From Plazaster borealis (Eukaryota; Echinodermata; Asteroidea; Forcipulatida; Labidiasteridae), in NCBI GenBank assembly GCA_021014325.1, contig CM037464.1, forward strand, positions 6,727,127-6,791,126: 64,000 nt of DNA. Direction: 5' to 3'. The stretch's first letter is position 1. Every line of letters begins with the position of its first letter. The notes beneath the pieces were generated by a model. It ran no database searches. It saw only the letters and a list, made by a program, of their open reading frames with translations, and had not been told where the DNA came from. A program made the position numbers and the translations under genes. Of the stretch, positions 54,760 to 64,000 are shown piece after piece.

Positions 54760-57540
54760 GGCGGGACAGTGGCAGGCCTGATCCTTCACAGATTGCCTGC
54801 ATGCCCCTGGTCATTGCCTAGTTAACTTAGAAGCCTAGACCACATAATATATTATTTGTTAAAATTCAAGTTTGATCAATTACATTAAAGTTCTATTAAA
54901 ACTTTGTTTAAAAGTTTATTGTGAAGGTGGGCCTGTACATATGTAAATTCATCGTTGAGAAAGAATACATATATAGGATTTTTAACAATTTACACACGTA
55001 TTTCAAAAACAAATTATTATTTTTTAAATCTGTAATATTTCCGTGTAAACAACTGTAAAAGTAAAAGTCAACAAAATTACTTATAAATACGCCATTATGA
55101 CCGACACTTGTAATGATTACCTCAATTGACATCCTGATTCACTGTACTTCATTAATTCATTCATTAAAGGTTGATTAAAATTCACAATGCAACCAACATG
55201 TTTGGACTTGGATAAGATTGAAAACACCTGGTGAATGATAAACAATTGTTATTTGGGCCTACATAGTCCGCAATCCTCCGCAATCAGACAACTTCATGTC
55301 TCTAGGAAGATTTGGGAGGATTTTGGAGGGTTAGGGTTTTAATATACATACTAGTACCAATAACATACACCACATTATGTACTTGCAAAAAAAAGAGCTG
55401 AATCTTTCTCAAAGCCTACAAGACAAGTAAATTACTTTTAAAGGGGCTGTATTGCAACTGGTAGGTTTACACAGGCTTCATGCAGGCACTAGGGGGGGAC
55501 TTGGTCTCGACTCCAACCTACAGAGTAGGGCGGTCTACTCATAACCCAGATGGACTGGATCAAGCCGAGCCTCACCGTCAGCCCACAGTTTAAGGCGTTA
55601 AGCCCGCGGGCCCAGGGTTCGCAGATGGAATTATGAACTCTCACCCAGTAACAGTACGTGTGCGCGCTCTCTCCATAGATAGGATACAGGGGGAGGGCGT
55701 GTGCAGGCAGTAACTGGTTGAGAGTTCATAATTTCATGTACAGCTACAGGCCTGCTTTGATCATGGCAACAGCAGCCCCTTTAAGACACCATCAATATAA
55801 TGAATGCAAAATGAATCCAAATTTGATCCTGGCATGATGATGATAACAGAGAGGCGCCTGATCAAGCAAAACTCTCTTGAATAAAAACACCTGCAATTCG
55901 TATCATGTCACAAAACAGTATCGGACACACCTTTTATATCCCATTTCAAACTTTGTATTGAAGTCTTCAGTTACAGACTTATTGCTTGTTCGGATGACAA
56001 TTGATCCGACGAGTGTAATTCAATATGAAACCTAGTGATCTGTGCGGTTTTCTTTTTGCCATTAATTAGCTAGGAAATCAACACACCAGATGGTTCATTA
56101 TTAATTGCAAGCTATTGCTTGTGTCACCAACTGTTCGCAGGGTTCTCCCTAGGTTTTTTCAAAACTGGGGGGCATTCTGGACCCAAATTTTGGAAGTTTG
56201 GCCGAAGCACGCTGAATTGAAACAAGGTCTTCTCTTCGGAATGTTTTCTACTTGGTGTTTATCTTGGTTTTAAAAGCCCCTACTGTGCAATCTGGAGCAT
56301 TTCTACGGGTGTATGGTTTTCTCTTAATGTTTCTTGTGGGGAAAAAATATATAAAATTAGTAGGGGAGATTGGCTTTCGACCTTCGTCAGAGGCATATAA
56401 CAAATTATAATATTTTTTGTGTATCCGCCAAAATTTGAGCGTATCGCCGCGCAAATCGCGCGTTATTGGCTAGATACGCTAGGCTGTGCATTGGGAGAAC
56501 CCTGGTTTGTAATGAAGACGTGCACTACATATCGTCAGTTGCACCACGAACCGACCGATCAGTCAAAAAACAGAAAAAATTGGCAAAGCGGTTTGTGTAC
56601 AAATTATTGATCTTGTTTACTGTCAACAATTTCAGCAAGTTTCAGGAGCTAACACATTAATAGTTTGTAAGAAAACACTAACATGTACATGCAGCATGAT
56701 CGATGTACATGTATCACTGAATTTGTCATTTTGCGTTTATCCTTGAAGTGACATATTACGATACGCCACGCCACTTTATCCATTAAAATACACAGCCCTG
56801 GCACAGTGTCAAACTTCATACAGTAGTCTATCAAATAACGTTATGATATTTATTTTAAGCACATACTGCCATGTACAATGTACAAGTACATTGTACATGT
56901 CAGTTTCTGATGATAGCTCAGTTGGTAGAGCGCCATTCATCCGGAGGTCTCAGGTTCAAGAGCTGCTCTCTAAGACAATTTTTGATTATTCAACCCCAAA
57001 TGATCAAACACCACATCGGTTGTTCATTTCCTGTCGGGAATGACATTCTTCTTTTTTATTGGGGGGGGGGGGTGGGCAAAATGTTTTTTTAAATCCACTT
57101 AAATAGTTGTAGTGAGTGCTATTTTTGTGCAATCCTCAGACAAAAATGGGTGTGGAGAAGCTACCAGATTTCGTCAGTCACACCACAAACCAACGTACAG
57201 TATGGTGCTCCACACCCAAAATTCAATGTTTGGAGAAAATCAGAGTTTAAGATTAACCTTTTTAATTTGAGGAGAGCAGTTTATATAGCCCTCTCCTCGT
57301 AAATTTCTTAAAATGAAGGAACCTGATGAAGTACAATGTACAAGTACCTTGCACTCAGACCTATATTTACACTAAGTTGTTTCATTAGACTCTTGTGAAA
57401 CACAACAAACACATCACCAATAACCCTGCCTTGCCCTGTATCAATAGTTTTAGTTTCAACATGTTCAATGCCTACTCAATGTGCAATTTATGTAATACAG
57501 TGTGATTTCACAAATCACTTTGGCAATATTGACAACTCAT
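54760..57540. other. Intergenic DNA, or long 3'UTR/intron of the FAM110 gene
   Basis: Holds a SINE B copy at 56905-57003 and repeated ACATGTAC-type words. No exon is supported. If the donor at 62909 is used, the FAM110 3'UTR exon lies somewhere to the left of it. Confidence 0.45.
56905..57003 (+). repeat. SINE B
   Basis: GATGATAGCTCAGTTGGTAG head, B box GGTTCAAGAGC, tail TTTTTGATTATTCAACCCC. Confidence 0.72.
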
Positions 57541-57541
57541 C

Positions 57542-57940
57542 TTAGGGTCTGTATACGTTTGGTAATGACTCTGAAAATTAATGGCAATACAAACTTACTT
57601 GGTAAAAAGTACAGCAGCTTTGGATTGTATAATGCATTTTGAGAAACTTTTCACTTTGAAGTACTACGGTTCTGGAAAAAGATATCACTTTTTATAGTAT
57701 ACCAACAAATTTGAATCTGAGAAGCGGTACTGCAGTAACGCTTGTCAGATTGTGATTCCAATTGCAGATTATTCTTCCTGCATGGACAAATACAGATTTT
57801 CGACAATATCTCAAAAAATACTACCACCTTTTGAAATGAAATAGTTTTATGGTATACTACATGTATTGTGTACAACTACATGTATAATAGGATTGAAACA
57901 AACAGTGGGTTCCAATTACCAAACGTATACAATCCCTTAA
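57542..57940. repeat. TTAA MITE family 1, full length
   Basis: TTAGGGTCTGTATACG to ACGTATACAATCCCTTAA; internal sequence as in 18130-18527. Confidence 0.86.
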
Positions 57941-57968
57941 AAGATGAATCCTAGTATTTGTGAAATCG

Positions 57969-58107
57969 GCCCTTGGGCTCCATTTCACAAAGCACTAAGA
58001 TTCATGTAAAAGATGAGTTGTCAATATCACCATAGTGATTTGTATTGTGACATCCATGTGAGACGGATGTAATAGATCAATCTTAGCTCTTTGTGAAATC
58101 AACCACC
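57969..58107. repeat. Short fold-back element
   Basis: GGGCTCCATTTCACAAAGCA with CTAAGATT at left, and AATCTTAGCTCTTTGTGAAA at right; about 139 bp, analogous to the GGGCCC family. Confidence 0.65.
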
Positions 58108-58708
58108 GGCCTCATGTACACATACGGCACTAAGATAAGTTTCATAATTACGGAAATGCTTGTGGATGGCAACCAAGCCCAAATGGCCAACCATGGCACA
58201 TGCCCTAACATTAACAAGCCTTCTGTATAAAATAATTTTGGTTTCAATAGCTACACATGTACTCTTGTTTAATTTGCTACTCATGAGCAATTTTGTCTGA
58301 AACTTGCCTCCAAAAGGATTCAGGCAAAAGATACATTGTACATATTCTGAAACATCAGGGAGGATTGTGAAAAGGCAACAAAAAAATCACCATGACGGCA
58401 TAGTGCCGATGTATGCATCTCTGCCAACATTTGCATCTTGCAGATCTGCCAACATTTTATTTGCATCTTGCAGATCTGCCAACATTTGCATCTTGCAATC
58501 AGGGAGATTTTGTACAACATTCAGGGAGGTATCTAGAATTACATTCAACATAAAAGGGGGAAAGTTTCCATAATCAGGGAGATTTTCAAATTTGTTCACC
58601 AGAACATGGAAAGATTGGTTTATTTTCGGGGAACTTTTTGCAGAATCAGGGAGAGTTGGCAGCTCTGATACAATGTACTGTACATGTTAGGCCTGACCCT
58701 TCACTTAA

Positions 58709-59089
58709 TATAAAGGGAGGGTATACCTTTGGTAATTACTCCAAACATTAATGACCATAACAACTTACTTGGTAAGAAGCACTGTCCAGCTGTTGATAAA
58801 ACCATTTTGAGAAATAATTCCCTTCAAAGGAATGTGGGTTTAGAGAAAGGGATTGAACAAGAATTTTCAATCTGAGAGTTGTTTCTGCATGAAACATTTC
58901 TCAGATTGTGTATTCCAATTACGGGTTGTGCTTCCTGCTTGGACAAACCCCTCCGCTACATGTTGCACCTTTTGAAATGAAATTTTCACAGGTTACTTTT
59001 ATTGTATACGTGTATTCTACATGGGATTAAAACAATTGAACGGTTCAAAAAACCAAAGGTATACTACCAAAGGTATACTTTGCCTTTAA
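58709..59089. repeat. TTAA MITE family 1, variant
   Basis: AAAGGGAGGGTATACCTTTG to AAAGGTATACTTTGCCTTTAA; the last 20 bp are duplicated. Confidence 0.78.
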
Positions 59090-59159
59090 AGCATTTTATA
59101 AATATTATTATATATTTCTGATACTGAAACCAAGGATGCCTCATAAGTGAACTTAATCA

Positions 59160-59450
59160 CTGTAGCTCGCAAGCCTGAGGAAACCTGTAAAAGGGGTGCT
59201 TGCTCTGTGAATCAGAAACACCCGAGTTAACCCCTACTCTACCAAGATAAGTGTTCTGGGTTCTTTTACGTGCACTACCAATCCTACAAATGTAGTACAC
59301 GGGACCTACGGCTTAATGTCCCATCTGAATGACAAAGCAATTACGGTAGAGTATCTTGCCTAACACGTGTCATGACCGGGACTCGAACCCACACTCTGCT
59401 GATCAGAAACACCAGAGCTCGAGCCCGGTGCTCTTAACCGCTCGGCACAA
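59160..59450 (-). repeat. SINE A, partial
   Basis: CCCTACTCTACCAAGATAAG, GGGACTCGAACCCACACTCT and head complement TTAACCGCTCGGCAC. Confidence 0.72.
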
Positions 59451-60660
59451 ATGAAACAGACTGACAGAAGTAGGCCTACATGCACATCTTGCGCCTGATC
59501 CTTTATGACGGAGGCAAGTTTCAGGTACATAAAATTGCACATGAGTAGCCATTGAAACCAAAACTAGCGATATACTGTAGGGGAATGCCTGTTTTATTAT
59601 TTGTAAGAACTAGGGCAGGAATTGATGATAAATTTGTTTGTTGCCATTTGACAATCGTTTCCATAAATGGAACAATAACTTACATCTGAGGCCCTAATCC
59701 TTTTGAAGGCAAGTTCCATGCAGACTTGTGCAAATTACAAGTGAAACCAAAACCAAAGCTTGTTATTTTGTTTTGTGAGAAGGTAGGGTAGCAAGCCTTC
59801 CTGTATTAGTTTGGGTTTCAATTGTTACTAAAATGTGCAATTTGTACAAATCTGAAGTTTCTGAAATGATATAATTTCACTCATTATATACACAATATTG
59901 TGTATTTTAATATGCATCAATTATGAAATGTACACCAACAAATTCTCAAACTTCCTAGTATCATTAACTGCATACTGTACATTTGTATCACAGATTCACC
60001 AAGTGGTTTAAAAAAAGCATGCACATTTCAATTAACTGTTATTGCACAATGTACTGTAGGCCCTATATTATACGATGTATTCACCATTTATATTTTACTA
60101 GCCTGGTGGGCTACTTTTCAAAAAGCATTAAAGCGCACAGCCTGAACAGTCACTACATGTACATCAAAAGATCCTTATTCTTTGCTCCTGTACTTTGTCT
60201 CTTTTAAAATAACAATCCCCTTCGGTGTTTTGGCCCAACAGGTAAAGAATTATGATTCAAATTTTCCCTCTCTCTAATACAATGTACATAACACAATTCA
60301 TTCAGCAAGTGAAGAAAAAAACACATGTAGACCCCACCTCTCTGATTATTTGTTTATTTTTTTCAACTGTCCTGATAACAAATTGCTGACTGGCTTCCCA
60401 GATACGTGTCAATGATTTACATGTATACAGCAGTCTTCCCTGGGACAACTCATACCAATGGCATGCATGATGCACCACAGGTCCTTGCCACGATTAATGG
60501 CAATTATGTACACACCATACCAAAGTTATGAATGTAGGCCTACATGTACATGTCAGCTAGATGAAACAGATTCCACAAAATGCAAGGTGACATTTTAACA
60601 ATAGAATGATGGCATAATGGGGCGGCATAATACCACATGACTCAGATGTCACAGGGCTTC

Positions 60661-60780
60661 CAATCTGCACAGGACCAAGGCCAAAGTTTTTAGTTTCGGG
60701 CCAGTAAACTCACAATGACTAAAAAGAAAATTTGAGTGCTTTTCTAATAAACTTGTATGCTATATTGAACTTTAAAAAGG
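60661..60780. repeat. CAGGG element fragment
   Basis: GTTTCGGGCCAGTAAACTCA and neighbouring words match the right part of the other copies. Confidence 0.5.
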
Positions 60781-61179
60781 TCTACACGGAGATTTATTGG
60801 TGTGCACAAACTTCTCCAAAACAGTCAGTTATGGAACAAGATTATTACAGGTATTCTTGGTGACTGCTCTATATTCCGACACCCCTATATTTCGACACTC
60901 CTACATGAAAAAAACCCTGATGATATTTAGGCTTAGGGTTAGGGTTTAAAATTAAGATTAAGATTAGGATTAAGATCAGGATTAGGATTAGGAAGGGGGT
61001 GTTGAAACAAAGGGGGTGTTGAACATAGGGGTATCAAAACATACACAATGTAGGCCTACAGTTGGTGTAACTGCATTTTTGTCTCTACAGTACACTATGG
61101 GTAAAACCTCAAAGCTGTTACATGGTAAACTAAAACTACACACAATAAAGTTGTTGTTATTACCAAATTATTGGGCGTT

Positions 61180-61360
61180 TGGTTCAGTTCATGGGCGCTC
61201 AGTATTTGTTTCCTGCAAGGTATGCGGAGCTACGTTTTTGAAGTATTCCTTTACATAGCACACTACACGTATGTAAATTGGTTTATGCAATATGCTGTCG
61301 ATCAAACCAGGATTACCGGGGCGAACCCCTTCTCTTTACGATAAGTGCACTGGGTTCTTT
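61180..61360 (-). repeat. SINE A body fragment
   Basis: GCGCTCAGTATTTGTTTCCT, GCAAGGTATGCGGAGCTACG and GGGGCGAACCCCTTCTCTTT. Confidence 0.7.
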
Positions 61361-61887
61361 AAAAAACCCTGATAATGGGGAAGTACAGACAGTGCACTGT
61401 ATTTTTGTTGAGGATAAACAACTTTTTTTTGTTCATACACTGTTATCTTTTTTACTTATTATTGTAGAGATTTAAAAAAATCACTCAGATTGAATTCGTT
61501 GACAATACATTGTAGTTGTACATGTACATGTATCTACGGAATAAATTGTTGCTCAATCAGATTGAATTTGTTGATATCTACGGAATAAATTGTCGTTCAT
61601 TTGTATTCCTCATCATATACATGTATGTATCTTCTTCAGCTGGATCATATGTTTTCAAATTTGACAGCTTGGCAGTTTAAGGAGGGGCTGGAGCAGCTGC
61701 GCTACAGCCACAAAACCATTTGAATGATAATAAATGATTCATAGACTATGAATACATGTATAAAGCACTGCAAATGTACCAGTACAAATGACTAACTGAC
61801 ATTGCACTTGTAACTATTCAAATTCTTCATCAATGATGCCAACATTTCTGTGCAATGTCAATGAAAATTTCAGAATCCCTTCATACC

Positions 61888-62283
61888 TTAAAGGGATTGT
61901 ATACGTTTGGTAATTGGAACCCACTGTTTGTTTCAATCCTATATGGTTGTAGCGTAGACCATAAAACTAACCTGTGGAAATTCATATCAAAAGGTGGTAG
62001 AGTTTTTGAGAAATTGCCGAAAATCTTGAGTAGTTATGTCCACGCAGGAAGAATAATCTGCAATTTGGATACACAATCTGAGAAACGTTAACTGCAGTAA
62101 CGCTTCTCAGATTCAAAAATTGTTTGGGGAAAAAGTGATATCTTTTTCCATAACCCCGGTACTTCGAAGTGAAAAGTTTCTCAAAATGCATTTTTATACT
62201 ATCCAAAGCTGCTGTACTTCTTATAAAGTAAGTTTTTATTGCCATTAATTTTCAGAGTCATTACCAAACATATCTTCCCATTA
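61888..62283. repeat. TTAA MITE family 1, full length
   Basis: TTAAAGGGATTGTATACG at left, right end ACCAAACATATCTTCCCATTAA. A lone terminus TTAAAGGGTCTGTATACG follows at 62372. Confidence 0.82.
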
Positions 62284-62512
62284 ATACAAGTTGTATCATT
62301 ATAAATAGGGCTTAGAAATCTAATAAAAAGCATGACTTTTTTAGTTCCACGGTTCAACACACTGTACTTTTAAAGGGTCTGTATACGTTTGGTTTTGTGT
62401 AAAAGTATCAAAATTATGATTAAATGACAAACACAAAATATAACTATAAGCAAGTTTAAATAGCATTCCTGTTGAAAATGTTTTCATTCAAGTAGCTGTT
62501 TATTATCAGTAT

Positions 62513-62815
62513 CAGGGCTCAAATTTTACACTAGACTGCAGGCCTGAGGCCAGTGATTCTAGCTTTGAGCCAGTAAACTCAGGATCGGACAAGTCTGGCT
62601 GTCATATGCTTTTCAATTGAGTAATAATAACCTCTCTGTGTAATTACAATGTATCTCAAATTAACAAAACAATTATGGTCAAATGTTGACTTTGAGTGTG
62701 ATAAAGTTCTTTCTCATTAAGATTCTGGTGTCTTGTAAAATCGATTCAGTTCCGGTTAAAATTTTGAGCTACAGGCCCTGTGTCATGTGGTATTTTACCC
62801 CAAAATCAAGCCCTG
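62513..62815. repeat. CAGGG/CCCTG element, copy 4
   Basis: CAGGGCTCAAATTTTACACT to AAAATCAAGCCCTG, in opposite orientation to 11776-12173; just downstream of the FAM110 donor. Confidence 0.78.
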
Positions 62816-62903
62816 TACATTGTAAAACAGTCAGGGATAGCATATGAAATAGCATAATCACAAAGAATAAATAAAGGTCTAAGCAATTTAGAAATGATAA
62901 TAC

Positions 62904-62909
62904 ACTTAC
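62904..62909 (-). promoter_or_regulatory. Candidate splice donor just after the FAM110 stop codon
   Basis: GATGAT/GTAAGT on the minus strand, a full consensus 5' splice site. It would make the 3'UTR spliced; being within 50 nt of the stop it would not be expected to trigger decay. The matching acceptor was not identified. Confidence 0.4.
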
Positions 62910-62920
62910 ATCATCTGCGA

Positions 62921-64000
62921 TCATGAGATGCTGGACGCACGAGCCTTCCTCGTCTGACACAGCCACTTGATGACACGGGCATTCTTGGTGATGATCGACG
63001 ACGACGCATCCGGGAGCTTCTTGGCAAGATGCAATCCCTCGTTGCTGACTTTGCTCCCCCGAGAGATGTTATCCGAATCCTCCGTACTGAAGGAGCCGGC
63101 TCTGCTGTGCTTGCTGTGTTTGTACTCATGCATGTTGTTGAATACGTGGTCCTCGTCGCTGTAGTGTAACGGCGAGAGGGGTCCCTGGAAGAAGCTGTCA
63201 TTCATCCCCATCTGATTAAAGAAATAGTCCACCTCGGAATGAGCACTTGAGATGGAGCATCGCGGACTCATCCCAAGATCCGATTTGGAACGGCGGCGCA
63301 GCAGGTCGCGTCTGGTAGGGGAGGTTAACGATGCAGGCGGGGAAACAACGTCATCTTGGCGTTTGCTTTTAGTTGTGATATTCAAATTGAGTAAAGGTCT
63401 GGTGAGGTTAGTTGCATTGTATCTACACGGTGCGGATGATTCCGCGACCTTAACTAACATGGGTTTGGTCTGCGACGTATCTGCCGTGCTATCGTCTCTG
63501 TTGGACTGCTGAGTCGCTTCTTGCTCTGATTTCTTAAGATCCGAGATTTTCTGTCCTCTTTTGAGTGTGTTTAAATCATCTTCGGGGTTTATTATCCGGG
63601 AGAGCAAATTCTGCAATGACTTATCCTGTTTCTTATGTTCAGCGCGAGTCTTCCGGATGCGCAAGACTTTACTTCTTTGCAGCTCCTCGTCGCTGTCCGT
63701 CTCCGAATTGTCGCCGTGACTTCTATCGGATCTGGATGGAAGTCGGTGGCGCTTGAATTCGGTTTCATCTCTTCTGACTTCCGTCCCCTTAGTGTGACCC
63801 ACTTCTGCCACTCCCTGGGCATTATCTTTACTGAGCAAGTCCGCCAGAGAAATCTTCTTGGCTCTTGGTTCCTCGGCTTTCGTATGTGTCTCATTGTAAC
63901 CATGACGGGGTACGTCGTGTCTGCTGTGTTTGGATGGCAGAGCATCCGCATTCTGACTGAATTTTGTTTTTCGACCAAACTCCTCATGTCTTGGTTTTTC
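62921..64000 (-). CDS. FAM110: FAM110-family protein, C-terminal 359 codons (5' end off window)
   Basis: FAM110 proteins are centrosome/spindle-pole and microtubule-associated proteins with conserved N- and C-terminal blocks. The frame is open from the right edge to TGA at 62921. Residues 236-243 of the visible part read RRSKSDLG, followed at 257-265 by VDYFFNQMG. These correspond to the RSKSDLS...LERFF..CG block of the family. Residues 340-347 read NARVIKWL, followed by CQTRKAR, the family's C-terminal signature (ERNARVIKWLY). The middle is low-complexity, Ser-, Lys- and Asp-rich. The N-terminal AVERLEADKAKYVK block must lie beyond the edge. A GTAAGT lies 11 nt after the stop, suggesting a 3'UTR intron. 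Paralogue (A-D) cannot be assigned. Confidence 0.8.
   Translation of the reverse strand, partial: EKPRHEEFGRKTKFSQNADALPSKHSRHDVPRHGYNETHTKAEEPRAKKISLADLLSKDNAQGVAEVGHTKGTEVRRDETEFKRHRLPSRSDRSHGDNSETDSDEELQRSKVLRIRKTRAEHKKQDKSLQNLLSRIINPEDDLNTLKRGQKISDLKKSEQEATQQSNRDDSTADTSQTKPMLVKVAESSAPCRYNATNLTRPLLNLNITTKSKRQDDVVSPPASLTSPTRRDLLRRRSKSDLGMSPRCSISSAHSEVDYFFNQMGMNDSFFQGPLSPLHYSDEDHVFNNMHEYKHSKHSRAGSFSTEDSDNISRGSKVSNEGLHLAKKLPDASSSIITKNARVIKWLCQTRKARASSIS

Overview
The window is eukaryotic, intron-rich and full of repeats. It carries three protein-coding genes whose exons can be read directly and joined in phase. The best guess for the organism is a marine deuterostome, probably an echinoderm and perhaps a sea star. 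That rests on the vertebrate-like proteins and on the style of the dispersed repeats (tRNA-derived SINEs, TTAA-flanked MITEs, GGGCCCAATTTCAT fold-backs). It is an inference from memory and was not tested by a search.

Layout. (1) About 2.2-41.1 kb, minus strand: a TAF2 gene (TFIID subunit 2). I place 26 coding exons from the start codon at 41078 to an exon ending at 2210. All join in phase to give 1140 codons, close to the roughly 1200 residues of vertebrate TAF2. The last exon or exons, expected to encode the basic tail, lie off the left edge or were not recognised. (2) 44.8-49.5 kb, plus strand: a complete coding set for ribosomal protein eS21 (RPS21) in five coding exons, head-to-head with TAF2 (3.7 kb between start codons). 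(3) 62.9-64.0 kb, minus strand: the C-terminal 359 codons of a FAM110-family centrosomal/microtubule protein, open to the right edge.

The rest is introns and intergenic DNA packed with non-autonomous elements. There is a large MITE superfamily inserted at TTAA (about 23 copies or fragments), a CAGGG...CCCTG element family, GGGCCC fold-back elements, three tRNA-derived SINE families, an 830-bp inverted-repeat transposon with an 8-bp target duplication, and several minisatellites.

Most notable observations. TAF2 intron 1 looks like an AT-AC intron of the major-spliceosome type (ATAAGT...TTCTTAC), and intron 3 is a textbook minor-spliceosome AT-AC intron (ATATCCTT...CCTTAAC...AC). The 3' splice site of TAF2 exon 16 has been amplified into five tandem 62-bp copies, three of which together keep frame. 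A MITE end supplies the sequence immediately upstream of the exon 20 acceptor. A MITE sits in a minisatellite whose neighbouring units preserve the empty TTAA target site.
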